Shown: one piece after another, positions 8,744-18,145 of the stretch
How the letters are laid out: the number at the start of each line of letters is the position of its first letter
How positions within the stretch are numbered: the first letter of the stretch is position 1
NCBI GenBank assembly: GCA_023807065.1
Contig: JAJJLU010004048.1
Coordinates: forward strand, 1-19,757
Length of the DNA: 19,757 nucleotides
Reading direction: 5' to 3'
Origin: Isotricha intestinalis
Taxonomy: Eukaryota > Ciliophora > Litostomatea > Vestibuliferida > Isotrichidae
Made by a program: the position numbers and the translations under genes
Notes under the pieces: generated by a model
The model's input: the letters and a program-made list of their open reading frames with translations, nothing else
Databases searched by the model: none
Told to the model about the DNA's origin: nothing

Positions 8744-9190
8744 ATGTCCCAAAAGAGACTTCAAAAAGAATTTCAGGAATTTACAAACAATCCTCCTGAA
8801 AATTGTGAAGGTGGACCTGAGAATGAAAATGATTTATACAAATGGAATTTAACTTTAATGGGTCCATCAGATTCACCATTTGAAGGAGGAGTATTTAATT
8901 TATCAGTAGAATTTCCAAAAGATTATCCTTTCAAACCACCAAAATGTACTTTTCAAACAAAAATATATCATCCAAATGTAAATTCAAATGGCTCAATTTG
9001 TTTAGATATTTTAAAAGATCAATGGTCTCCAAAATTAAATATTCATGAAGTTGTTAAAGGGATTTCTAATTTAATGGTTAATCCAAATCCTGGAGATCCT
9101 TTAGTTCCTGAAATTGCTACTGAATATGTTGAAAATAAAAATAAATATATTGAAACAGCCAAACAATGGACTAAACAATATGCTGTTTAA
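8744..9190 (+). CDS. Ubiquitin-conjugating enzyme E2, UBC4/UBC5 (UBE2D) type
   Basis: At 148 residues it is about the length of UBE2D proteins (147). It takes ubiquitin from E1 as a thioester and passes it to substrates with an E3. The catalytic Cys is C86 in NGSICLDILKDQWSP, and the upstream HPN motif is at 76-78 (YHPNVN), giving the oxyanion Asn N78. D88 and the DPLVPEIA segment are kept. The E3-contact residues F63, W94 and P96 are present. Two divergences stand out. Position 22 is Glu where UBE2D has the backside ubiquitin-contact Ser, and position 97 is Lys where UBE2D has Ala next to the SP motif. The DPNPDD segment reads NPNPGD. Start is the only ATG compatible with family length. Stop TAA. 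A RING/B-box gene lies 1.6 kb downstream on the same strand. Confidence 0.97.
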   Translation: MSQKRLQKEFQEFTNNPPENCEGGPENENDLYKWNLTLMGPSDSPFEGGVFNLSVEFPKDYPFKPPKCTFQTKIYHPNVNSNGSICLDILKDQWSPKLNIHEVVKGISNLMVNPNPGDPLVPEIATEYVENKNKYIETAKQWTKQYAV

Positions 9191-9570
9191 TTATTTATAT
9201 AATATTTTACAAAAACAATATTTCGTTTTTTAGATTTTTTATTTTTTTAACACTTATATTTTCTCTTTATTTAATTAACTATTTTATATTTATAAAATTT
9301 TTTTTTTCTGAGGCAAAATTCATATAAAACAAAAAGATCTAATTATATTTTTTATTAATTTTTTCATTTAATATTGATTTTCATTTTTAATTATTGGTTT
9401 ATATTAGAATATTATATTATTAAGTATTTACAGCAAAGGTAAATTTTTATAAAATAATGTCATAATTAATAATTTATTTCAATTTTACATAAATAAATAT
9501 ACAAAAATTCTTGTTTTAAAAAAAATTATAATCAAATAAAATTAATTAATAATAATTTAGGTATTTAAAA
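9191..9570. other. Gene-free AT-rich spacer
   Basis: About 380 bp after the E2 gene. I see no open frame with recognisable content, no RNA-gene-like stem set and no clear repeat. It should contain the E2 3' end, but AATAAA-like words are too common here to point to one. Confidence 0.5.
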
Positions 9571-10600
9571 CTAATCTAAAAATTTTTTATCTTTTTCTTC
9601 TGTATTAGTTTTTTTACCCATTATTTTCATTTTTCTTTCATTTGTCTCACCCTTTACATTAAGAGAAATTTCTTTTTATATAATACATCAATAATTCAAC
9701 AAAAATTGATTTTAATTCATTCAAATCAATTTGTTTTTTTCCTCAATACAATAATTCTTATTTTGATAAATAATATATTGATTTTCTTTAATTGATAAAA
9801 TATAATATAATAAGAAAATTATACAAATGATTTTGATTCAATAATTTTAATGTCAAATTTTGCAACAAGAACATTGTCAACAATTTTAAGATTAACTTTT
9901 AAACTATTAAAACAATTAATAATATTGTTTGATAATTTTTTTTTCTTTTTCAATTAATATTTTTTTGGAATTTGGTTATAATCTAAATTATCTTTGAATA
10001 TTTTAATTTGGGAATTATAAAATTTTTCTTCAGTGAATAACATTTCACTTTTTTTACATCATTTGATTATAATATTATCTTTATATTATTAATTTCTGAG
10101 TGATTAAAATATGAGAATCTAATTTTAAAAGTTTCATTAATATCCTCAATAGACATAATTATTCCTCCCTATAAATTTAATTTCAATTTTTTCTCATTTG
10201 AAATATATTCTTTGTTTTTTCTGTTTGATAATGCTTCAATATAAATTTTATCCACAGGTATATTAGGATGATTTATTTTATAATTTTGAAAGTATTGATT
10301 CAATTCATTTAGAAATCCTTCATGATTATATTGATTATAAAAAATATTAAAATGTGCTGCTCCATTAAATTAAACTAAAACTTAATAAAAGTTATAAAAA
10401 TAATTATTTAGTATGGGATTGGGCCCAATCCCTAAACTACAATTCTTATATATAATATTATGGTTATTGAAATTAGATAAATTTAAAGAAATAAAAACGT
10501 TAAAAAGTTTAGTTTTTTTATTTCCTACTTTTAAAAAAACAGTTCTTCACTTCTATTTTTTCTGTAGTTTCAAACTTTATCATTGAAATACAATTATTGT
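9571..10600 (-). pseudogene. Decayed protein-coding gene, family not identified
   Basis: The minus strand keeps long protein-like stretches broken by a few stops and frameshifts. It may begin near an ATG at 10583 (MIKFETTEKIEVKNC). After a +1 shift it runs in one frame for about 150 codons from roughly 10530 to 10075 with three stops, and includes FNGAAHFNIFYNQYNHEGFL, VDKIYIEALSNRKNKEYISN and IMSIEDINETFKIRFSYF. Further pieces lie at about 10000-9800 (for example LKVNLKIVDNVLVAKFDIKI), and a Lys-rich end closes at a TAG (9571-9573). The pattern of intact codon-like text with scattered lesions indicates a recently lost gene of about 340 codons. I considered Hsp70-like and vWA-like readings; neither is convincing. 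Limits are approximate. Confidence 0.65.
10415..10432. repeat. Perfect 18-bp GC-rich palindrome
   Basis: GGGATTGGGCCCAATCCC is its own reverse complement and is by far the most GC-rich word in this region. Weaker flanking complementarity (TAGT at 10409-10412 against ACTA at 10436-10439) could lengthen the stem. It lies inside the decayed gene at 9571-10600, where the minus-strand frame reads Gly-Ile-Gly-Pro-Asn-Pro, so it may simply be leftover coding sequence. Confidence 0.85.
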
Positions 10601-10746
10601 TCTTTTTACTTTTTAAAACAAAAATAATATTTTTTTATATATAATAAAATTATGATGAATTATTTTTAATCATATATACATACATATAAATTATAAAATT
10701 CTTTTAAATTCTTTTTTAAAAATTTTCATATTAAAATAAAAAAAAA

Positions 10747-11913
10747 ATGTCAGAAGAAATATATTGTTCAAAATGCCATAATAAAACAGAAGAAACATTA
10801 TTACTATCATGTGAGCATAATTTATGTATTCCATGTGCAGCAGAAAATTTATCAAGACAAGAATCAAAAGGAATAAACAAAACTCAAATAGTAATATGTG
10901 ATTTATGTGGAAGTGAAACAGAAATAGACAATGAAACAACAAAAGAAATATTAACAATAGCAAATGAAAATAATAATAATGAAAATATCAATAATAATGA
11001 AAATTTCAATAATAATAACAATTTAAATTTTGATAACACAAATTCAAATGGATTTGTAAATTTAACATATTTTAACCAATCTAATAATTTTTCAAATAAT
11101 AATAATTTAAATTATAATGAAAATATATGTAATGAACATGGAGAATTATTAACATATCTTTGTTTAGATTGTTTATCAAAATGTGTTTGCTCAGAATGTG
11201 TTGTTCATGGAATACATAAAAATCATGAAGTAATGAATATTAAAAAAGCTTATCCCTTAGTTTATAGTAAATCTGAAGAATTATCAATTCATGTTAATGA
11301 TAAAGTTAAAGAACTTAAAAATTTAGATTGTTTAATTGATAAAAAAAAAAATGAAATTGCAAATTTAACTAATAAATGTAAAAGTGATATTAAAAATGCT
11401 TTTGAACAAATTAGAATTAAATTAAATCAAAAAGAAAAAGAAATTATTGAAAAAACTGAAAATTCTCTTATGGAAAATATACAAGAATTAAATACATATA
11501 ATCATATAATTCGTTCTAAAATTATTTCTTTAAATAAATTGATAGATACAATAAATTCACATTTATTAAGAAAAGACGAATTAAAATTAATTAATTTTTA
11601 TTGTGATAATAAAAATAAAATTTTAAATCAAAGTGAAGTAATAGAATTAAATAATATGCCAAATTTAGAAACAATTTCAAATTTAAGAATTGATATTGAT
11701 AAATCATCATTTGATACAATGATTAATGCTTTAAATTCACTTAATTTTGAAATTAATACAATGAAAGGAATTAATAAAATTACTAATTTTGATTCTCAAA
11801 AATTTTCAACTAAAAGAAATATATATGGAATTGATTTTAAAAATAGAATTAGTGATAATAATCCATTAAATATTAATTATAATCAATATAATAATTCTGG
11901 AATCATTTCTTAA
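10747..11913 (+). CDS. RING/B-box/coiled-coil protein, candidate E3 ubiquitin ligase
   Basis: This 388-residue protein has the TRIM-like order RING, B-box, coiled coil. The N-terminal RING uses C7, C10, C22, H24, C27, C30, C51 and C54, a C3HC4 pattern with normal spacing. An Asn-rich linker (about 70-125) follows. The B-box2 uses C128, H131, C139, C142, C148, C151, H157 and H160. Residues about 175-270 are charged and heptad-like, consistent with a coiled coil. The C-terminal third is Asn-rich, with no SPRY, NHL or other known substrate domain. RING proteins of this form usually act as E3 ligases with UBE2D-type E2s, and such an E2 is encoded upstream on the same strand. Partnership is inference only. 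The ATG follows an A-rich tract. Stop TAA. Confidence 0.9.
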   Translation: MSEEIYCSKCHNKTEETLLLSCEHNLCIPCAAENLSRQESKGINKTQIVICDLCGSETEIDNETTKEILTIANENNNNENINNNENFNNNNNLNFDNTNSNGFVNLTYFNQSNNFSNNNNLNYNENICNEHGELLTYLCLDCLSKCVCSECVVHGIHKNHEVMNIKKAYPLVYSKSEELSIHVNDKVKELKNLDCLIDKKKNEIANLTNKCKSDIKNAFEQIRIKLNQKEKEIIEKTENSLMENIQELNTYNHIIRSKIISLNKLIDTINSHLLRKDELKLINFYCDNKNKILNQSEVIELNNMPNLETISNLRIDIDKSSFDTMINALNSLNFEINTMKGINKITNFDSQKFSTKRNIYGIDFKNRISDNNPLNINYNQYNNSGIIS

Positions 11914-12044
11914 TAAAATATAATATAATAAATCTTCTGAATTTAAATTTAGAAAAAAATCAAATAAATATTTTTTTTTTAATTTTATTTATATTTATAT
12001 ATATAATATTAATATTAGAATAAATCACTTAAACAAAAATTAAA

Positions 12045-14258
12045 TTATTCTTTCTTCTCGTTTACAAAAAAATTTAAATAGGATTTTATAAAATTTGAAT
12101 CTTTACAATTTTCATTAATATACCTTGTAATATCAATTAACTTATCATTTAAATTTTTAATTTGATTTTTAAAATCATTAATTTCTTCATTTTTTTGAAT
12201 GGATAAATTATCCATTTCACTTTTTAAATCATTTAAACTTTTAATTTTAATTTCTAATAATTTATTTTGTTCAATAATTTGTTTATTTTGCATTTCACAT
12301 TGTAAAAATTTACTTTTAAATTGCATAAACTCATTAAGTTGTTGTTTTTGCCATTCAATCATTTTATCTTTTTTAGATTCTTTTTTAAATTTATCTTGTG
12401 CATTTATAATATCTTCTTTAATAGTACTTTTAAATTTTTCAATTGCATTTAATAAATTTTTATTTATATAATTTATAATTAAATCATTTAAAGAATTTTG
12501 ACTTTTTTTAAATTCTGATGAAAAAGATTTTAAATTTTCTTCCAGAGAATTTAATTTAGTATCAAAAGTTTCTTTTAATTCTTTTATTTCTTTTGAAATT
12601 ATTTGATATAAATTATCTAAACTTTCATTACTTATGTTTGTATCATTATTTGATAATTGATCTTCTAATGTTGTTAATTTTTTATTATTTGATTCTAATT
12701 TTATTTCTATTGTTTTTATATTACTTTGTTCATTATATCTTTCATTTAATAATGATTTTAATGTTGTTATTTTTATATTTTCTTCTTCTTTTTCTTTTTC
12801 TAAATCTATTATTTTATCTTTCAATTCTAATATTATTTTTTTTTGATTTTCTTTATCTTTTTCATAATTATTTATTCTTTCTATAAATTCTTTCAATTCA
12901 TTTTTTTTCTCATTTAAATCTTTTTCTCTTTCTTTAATTATATTATTTAATTTTTCAATATTTTCATTTAATTTTTTAATTTCTTCATTTTCTTCTTCAT
13001 TTTTATTTTCTTTAATTTCCATAATTTCTTTTTTAATTAAATTATTTTCCATTTCTAAAATCTTATTTTTATTAATTAATTCTTCATTATCCTTTTTAGT
13101 TTTTTCAGAATCTTTTTGTAATTGATTGACAATACTTTTTAATTCATTATTATTTTGTGATATTTTCCTAGTTCTCAAAGTAGAAAATTTTCTTCTTTTA
13201 TTAGGATCAACAATATCTTTAATTTCATCTTTAACAGCATCAGCAGTGACATTAATTAAATGAGATTCCAAAATTTCTTTTTCATCAGTTAAATAATTTG
13301 TAAGAACAGGTCTTAAAGGAGGATTTTTTTCAAACCAAGCATGACTACTAATTTCTTCAATAGATAATCTTTCTTTAGGATTTAATTTTAGAATTTTGGA
13401 AACTAAATTTTTAGCTAAAGGAGGGAAATCAACAGGCCAATTTATTTTTAATTTTTTAATATTCATAAATAATTCACTTTGATTTGCTCCAGTGAAAGGA
13501 GCATAACCAGCAAGTAATTCAAATAATAAAACACCTAAAGTCCAAATATCAACTGAAAAATTATGTCCTGTTTTTCTTATCATTTCAGGAGATAAATATT
13601 CTGGAGTTCCACAAAAAGTTTTTCTTAATTGATTTTCTTCTTGATAATTTGCCCATCCAAAATCACTTAATTTAACTCTATAATTATCATCTAATAATAA
13701 ATTTTCAGGTTTAATATCTCTATGAATAATTTTAGGAGAAAAAGAATGTAAATATCTAACAGCTTCAATAGTTTCTCTCATATATTGTGCAGCAGTTCTT
13801 TGATCAAATCGAACTTGTCTTCTTAATAAAGAATATAATTGTCCTTTAGCAGCATAAGGCATAATCATATAAAATTTATCATCATCTTCAAAATGATTTA
13901 CTAATTTCATAACATGAGGATGATTTAATTTATACATCATTTCAATTTCTCTATTCATTTGATCAACTAATTTTTGTTCAAAAATACTTATTTTATCTAT
14001 TACTTTAATTACATAAACTCTATTTGTTTGTTTATGAACTACTTTCCATACTTCACCAAATCCTCCTTTACCAATAAATTTTTCTCCTTCTCTATAAAAA
14101 TCTGTTTTGTTACATTCTCTTTCTAATCCTGCTCGTACAGTTGGTGATAATATTAATAAACGATCTTTTACTTTATTTAATTTTAATGGCATTGGAAGTT
14201 GAGATTGATTCATTTTTGAAGAAAGAGAATCTATCGAATCGTTTAAGGGAGATGTCAT
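12045..14258 (-). CDS. Aurora-type protein kinase with long C-terminal coiled coil
   Basis: This 737-residue protein has a kinase domain at about 55-309. The Gly loop is GKGGFGEV (63-70), the ATP-anchoring Lys is K85 in YVIKVI, and the helix-C Glu is probably E104. The catalytic loop is HRDIKPEN (179-186). DFGW (199-202) carries the Trp typical of Aurora kinases. The activation segment is RKTFCGTPEYLSPE, with T214 the likely T-loop site. The Aurora GTLDYLPPE signature reads GTPEYLSPE here. Auroras act in centrosome/basal-body function, chromosome segregation and cytokinesis. Typical family members end soon after the kinase domain, but this one has about 400 further residues, almost all charged heptad-like coiled coil (about 365-730). 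Stop TAA. It converges on the RING/B-box gene with a 131-bp spacer. Confidence 0.92.
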   Translation of the reverse strand: MTSPLNDSIDSLSSKMNQSQLPMPLKLNKVKDRLLILSPTVRAGLERECNKTDFYREGEKFIGKGGFGEVWKVVHKQTNRVYVIKVIDKISIFEQKLVDQMNREIEMMYKLNHPHVMKLVNHFEDDDKFYMIMPYAAKGQLYSLLRRQVRFDQRTAAQYMRETIEAVRYLHSFSPKIIHRDIKPENLLLDDNYRVKLSDFGWANYQEENQLRKTFCGTPEYLSPEMIRKTGHNFSVDIWTLGVLLFELLAGYAPFTGANQSELFMNIKKLKINWPVDFPPLAKNLVSKILKLNPKERLSIEEISSHAWFEKNPPLRPVLTNYLTDEKEILESHLINVTADAVKDEIKDIVDPNKRRKFSTLRTRKISQNNNELKSIVNQLQKDSEKTKKDNEELINKNKILEMENNLIKKEIMEIKENKNEEENEEIKKLNENIEKLNNIIKEREKDLNEKKNELKEFIERINNYEKDKENQKKIILELKDKIIDLEKEKEEENIKITTLKSLLNERYNEQSNIKTIEIKLESNNKKLTTLEDQLSNNDTNISNESLDNLYQIISKEIKELKETFDTKLNSLEENLKSFSSEFKKSQNSLNDLIINYINKNLLNAIEKFKSTIKEDIINAQDKFKKESKKDKMIEWQKQQLNEFMQFKSKFLQCEMQNKQIIEQNKLLEIKIKSLNDLKSEMDNLSIQKNEEINDFKNQIKNLNDKLIDITRYINENCKDSNFIKSYLNFFVNEKKE

Positions 14259-14398
14259 TTTTTTTATAATGTTTTTAATTTTTTTTTGGAATATTTATTT
14301 TCTTTTTTAATTAATTTTTTTTCTTATGTTGTTTTATATTTTTTTAAAATTATTTTATTTTTATGTTAAATTATTTTTACAATTTTTTATTAATTAAC

Positions 14399-15751
14399 CT
14401 AATTGTCCATTTTAGTTTTTATTTGTTTTAATTTTTCTTCTATATATTCTTTTGCATTTTTATTTAAATTTAAATTATAATTTTCATTTGTTCGAAAAGT
14501 TAATTTTTTAACTCTATTTTTTCTATTTATAAATTCATTACTATTATCTTTTTTATTTTCTACATCATTATCTAATTTATTTTTCAATAATATTATATCT
14601 TTATCTTCATTATTATCAAATAATATTAATTTTTTATCATCCTTATTATCTAACATTACATCATTAATTTTATTTTTATATTTATTATTTATATTTATAT
14701 TGTTATTTAAAGAAGAAATTGTTTTTTGAATTTGATTTTTCACTTTTTTATGATTAAATTTCAATTTTTCATAATCAATAGATTTTGGAGCACTTTTCTT
14801 TAAATTTAATTTTTTACCTTTGACTGAAATTTCATTTAAATTATTTTTATTATTTTCTTCAGTGTTATTTTTATTATTTTTAACAGATATAGTACCTAAA
14901 ACTTTATTAGTGAAATTAATAAATTTTTCCAAATCACAACTTCTTTCTTTAACATCATTATTATTAATATTAAATATTTTCTGACTTCTATTATTTACAT
15001 TACTATTTCTCTTATTAAAATCATTAATATCTTCCTTTCTTTCAGAAGAATATAAATTTCTTTTTCCATAAATTTTATCATTATAATCTCGAATTTGAAT
15101 ATTATTACAATTATTACAATTTCCATCAGACGATTCAGCATTAGAATGACTATTAATACTTTTTAAAGTATCAATTGAATTTACTTTATTATGTAATTGT
15201 AAAGTTAAATAATGATGAAATTTATTTCTAACTTCAAATACTTTTTTTCTATCATAATTAACATAACCACAATAAGAATCATTATCAACTTTAATAACTG
15301 GTTTATATTTAATTTGAAAAGGTTCAAAAGAAATTTTTATTGGATTTGAATTTATATTTTTTTTCCTATTTGAAAATGTTATTTGATAATCAGTTAAATG
15401 AGTTTTATTATTTATATTACTATAAATACTTTGTGATGATGTTGTTCTATCTGCTTCAGAAAAATTTGTTATAAGAATTTGTTTGTTTCCTTTTGTGTAT
15501 AAATGTTCTATATTATTACTTTTTTGAGTATTTATTTGATTTTCTTTAAATTCACCTAATGTATTTTTCATTTTTTTATCATTGTTATTTCCTTTGTTTC
15601 TTTTTAAATAATTTAGTTGTTGATTTCTTATCATTTTTGAATATAAATTGTCTTCAGAATGAAATAATTTAGGTGTTTTACTTTTTACAAATTCATTTTT
15701 CATTATGTTTAATTTAGAAAAATTTATAAAATCTTTTATAAATAATTTCAT
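14399..15751 (-). CDS. Asn/Lys-rich, largely disordered protein
   Basis: This is a 450-residue protein that I do not recognise. It is basic and dominated by Asn, Lys, Ser and Ile low-complexity sequence. A more ordered-looking stretch lies around residues 135-205 (PFQIKYKPVIKVDNDSYCGY and the following FHHYLTLQLHNKV). The end (about 425-450) is Lys/Glu-rich and helical. No catalytic motif, signal peptide or membrane segment is visible. The first ATG is used here; a second Met at residue 17 is also possible. Stop TAG. It is co-directional with the Aurora-type kinase (140-bp spacer) and divergent from the MAK-type kinase. Function unknown. Confidence 0.75.
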   Translation of the reverse strand: MKLFIKDFINFSKLNIMKNEFVKSKTPKLFHSEDNLYSKMIRNQQLNYLKRNKGNNNDKKMKNTLGEFKENQINTQKSNNIEHLYTKGNKQILITNFSEADRTTSSQSIYSNINNKTHLTDYQITFSNRKKNINSNPIKISFEPFQIKYKPVIKVDNDSYCGYVNYDRKKVFEVRNKFHHYLTLQLHNKVNSIDTLKSINSHSNAESSDGNCNNCNNIQIRDYNDKIYGKRNLYSSERKEDINDFNKRNSNVNNRSQKIFNINNNDVKERSCDLEKFINFTNKVLGTISVKNNKNNTEENNKNNLNEISVKGKKLNLKKSAPKSIDYEKLKFNHKKVKNQIQKTISSLNNNININNKYKNKINDVMLDNKDDKKLILFDNNEDKDIILLKNKLDNDVENKKDNSNEFINRKNRVKKLTFRTNENYNLNLNKNAKEYIEEKLKQIKTKMDN

Positions 15752-15862
15752 ACAAAAAATTTATTTAATCATAATAAATTCTAAAAAAATAAATTTAATT
15801 CTCTTTTTTTCTTTTAAATAGTTCACATTTCAAAACTGAAAAAAAATTAAAAAATAAAAATA
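15752..15862. promoter_or_regulatory. Short divergent promoter region
   Basis: Only 111 bp separate the starts of the Asn/Lys-rich gene (minus) and the MAK-type kinase (plus), so both 5' regions must fit here. The sequence is AT-rich with A-tracts next to each ATG. No specific element can be named. Confidence 0.45.
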
Positions 15863-17618
15863 ATGGAAGATTATGAAATGATAACCCGTTTAGGAGGAGG
15901 ATCCTTTGCTGACGTATATAAAGCTCGTGAGAAATCAACAGGTGATTTAGTTGCTATAAAAATATTAAAAAAAAAATATTCAAAATGGTCTGATTGTTTA
16001 GAACTACGTGAAGTAAAATCACTTCAAAAACTACATTCAGATTCAATTTCATATCAAAAAGGGCAAGAAAGTATAATAAAATTAAAGCAAATAATATTTA
16101 TAAAAGAATCAGGAACATTAAATTTAGTATTTGAATACATGGAACGTGATTTATTTGAATTAATGAAAAGTAATAGGTCCAAAACATTTATCAGAGAATA
16201 AAATAAGAGCAATAACATATCAAACATTATTAGGACTTGCCTATATGCATAAATATGGTTTTTTCCATAGAGATATGAAGCCAGAAAATTTACTTTGTGT
16301 AGGAGAAAATATAAAAATAGCAGATTTTGGTTTAGCAAGAGAAATAAGATCAGTACCTCCTTATACAGAGTATGTTTCAACAAGATATTATAGAGCCCCA
16401 GAATGTATATTAAAAAGTACTAATTATAATTCTCCTGTTGATATTTGGGGACTTGGATGCATTATGGCTGAAATGTATTTACATCCTCAACCTTTATTTT
16501 TTGGAAATAATGAAAAAGAAGTATTATTCAAAATTTGCTCTGTTTTAGGTACTCCTAATCATTATACTTGGAATGAAGGATTACAAATGGCAAAAATGAT
16601 TAATATTAAATTTCCTAATTTTAATGGAGTTGAATTAGAGAGTATTATTCATGATGCTAGTAGTGATGCTATTGATTTAATGAAACAAATGCTTCAATGG
16701 GATCCTAATAAAAGAGCTACTGCTCAAAATCTTCTTAATCATCCTTTCTTTACTAATTATCCTATTTCTAAACAAATTTCATCTTTTGGTAATTCTAATA
16801 TTATTAAAAGTAAGAAAAACACTAATAGAACTTCTATTGATAAAATGCTTAATGACACTGAAGGATTTGATAAATTAATTAATAAGTTAAAGAAAGAAAA
16901 AAGGGAAGAGGATGTTGCTATTGAAAAAGAAAGAAAAAAATTTGATTATGGAATATCATCTCAATTAAATGATTTAATTATTGATGAAAATAAAGAATCC
17001 AATGATAATAATAATAGACTTTATAATGATAATAATACTAGAATTTTTAGTAATAAAAATAATAATATAAATTATGGACATAATAGAAGAGAAATACCAT
17101 ATAGTTCACCTAATTTTAATGCAAGAAAAGAAGAGTTTAATGTAAGAAAAGAAGAAAATGTTTCTCCTAAAAAAATATTTAATAATGATTCAGATCCTTT
17201 AGATTTTGATACAAATATTATTTTAAATCAAAATGTAAATAATAATGGAAATAGAAAAAGAAGTGCAAGAAGATTTTTAGAAGAAACAGAGAAAAAAATG
17301 AATACTCCAATTTCAGGAGGAAATAAATTTCAATTTAATAATGATGGTTTTACAAATATTTCATCAATACCTCTTCAACAACCAATAATTATGAAAAATG
17401 ATTATAATTTAAGAAGAAATATGGGTAATAATTATAATAATAATAATTTATTTAATAATAATGATTCTGGAGGAATGATGATTGGAGATAATTTTAATAG
17501 GAGAGGAAATAATGAAAATAATAGTAATAATAATGGTGGTGGGATTTTATTTGGAATGCAAAGTAGAAGAGGACATATGATTAATAATCAAGTTAAAAAT
17601 TTTGAGTTTAAAATATAG
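15863..17618 (+). CDS. MAK/ICK/RCK-type protein kinase interrupted by one +1 frame break
   Basis: The first frame runs from ATG 15863 to an in-frame TAA at 16199-16201 (112 codons). The homologous reading resumes in the +1 frame at 16200 and continues to TAG at 17616-17618, giving about 584 residues in total. Part 1 has the Gly loop LGGGSFADVYKA and K33 (VAIK). Part 2 has FFHRDMKPENLL, ADFGLARE, the activation motif TEY in PPYTEYVSTRYYRAPE, and a complete C-lobe. The GFFHRDMKPENLLC and VSTR-YYRAPE texts are typical of the MAK/ICK/RCK group, which controls cilium or flagellum length in many eukaryotes and meiosis in yeast. The tail is Asn-rich, with a short repeat ARKEEFNVRKEE. At the break the text is I-R-E, then TAA, with K-I-R-A one base on. 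A sequencing indel, programmed +1 shift or fresh mutation could explain it. Confidence 0.88.
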
Positions 17619-18145
17619 TTTTTTTCTTTTTTTTTTGAATATGAAAGCTTTTTATATCATTTTTTGATAGTATAAAATAAATATATTTATTTTTTATTAT
17701 AGTTTTTAACTTTTAAAAAAAATCTTATTTTAAAATTAATGCTATAATAATTTATTCAACAAAGTTTATTACCATAAAAATATTAAACTTAATGTATTTA
17801 TAATAATAATACTATTTTTACATCTTTTAAATGATTACATTAACAGTTAAATTTTATATTTTAACTCTAAGAAAGTCTTTGAGATAAAATTAATCAATAA
17901 AAATAAATTAATGACTTCGAAAAAGTAATGTTATAATTTTTTATATTCAAATTACAAATCAAAAAAAAGTTTTATCACAATGATAAAAAGAGATTAATTC
18001 ATTTATTATTATCAATTATATAATACTTAATCTTAATTCTTAAGTATATATAATAATTTCATCTCAAAAAATCAACAAAGAAACCAAATTAAATAAATTT
18101 ATAAAACGAATAATATTAAAAATACCTAATATAAAAAAAAAATAA
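17619..18145. other. Gene-free spacer between convergent genes, with a hairpin
   Basis: This 527-bp AT-rich stretch lies between the converging kinase and cyclin genes and must hold both 3' ends. It contains an inverted repeat: ATACTTAA at 18023-18030 and TTAAGTAT at 18040-18047, with a 9-nt loop. Gapped outer pairing could lengthen the stem. In such AT-rich DNA a hairpin of this size can arise by chance. I find no recognisable gene remnant. Confidence 0.5.
18023..18047. repeat. Perfect 8-bp inverted repeat with 9-nt loop
   Basis: The arms are ATACTTAA and TTAAGTAT. It lies roughly 100 bp downstream of the cyclin stop and 400 bp downstream of the kinase stop. A role in 3'-end formation is possible but unsupported. 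Confidence 0.4.

Noticed and set aside
10415..10432. The palindrome as a head-to-head telomere fusion (G-rich then C-rich strand)
   Set aside because: Only one or two degenerate repeat units could be counted on each side and the site lies inside former coding sequence.
9571..10600. Hsp70-like or vWA-like identity for the dead gene
   Set aside because: A few positions can be matched to either family, but no diagnostic motif survives, so no family is assigned.
10691..10963. Minus-strand open frame over the start of the RING/B-box gene
   Set aside because: It overlaps a clearly coding RING domain on the other strand and shows only low-complexity Leu/Phe text.
12199..12886. Two plus-strand open frames opposite the Aurora-type coiled coil
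   Set aside because: Both are hydrophobic mirror translations of Glu/Lys-rich coiled-coil codons.
16174..16198. A 25-nt GT-AG intron that would repair the frame of the MAK-type kinase
   Set aside because: Removing it deletes about eight residues that align well with the kinase family before the IR-x-x-x-YQ helix, whereas a one-base shift keeps the full alignment. Transcripts would be needed to exclude it completely.
15863..17618. Euplotes origin, suggested by a +1 shift at a TAA
   Set aside because: Euplotes reads TGA as Cys and has mostly single-gene macronuclear chromosomes. Here many genes lie on one molecule, the Cys-rich RING/B-box gene uses only TGT/TGC, and no gene needs internal TGA.
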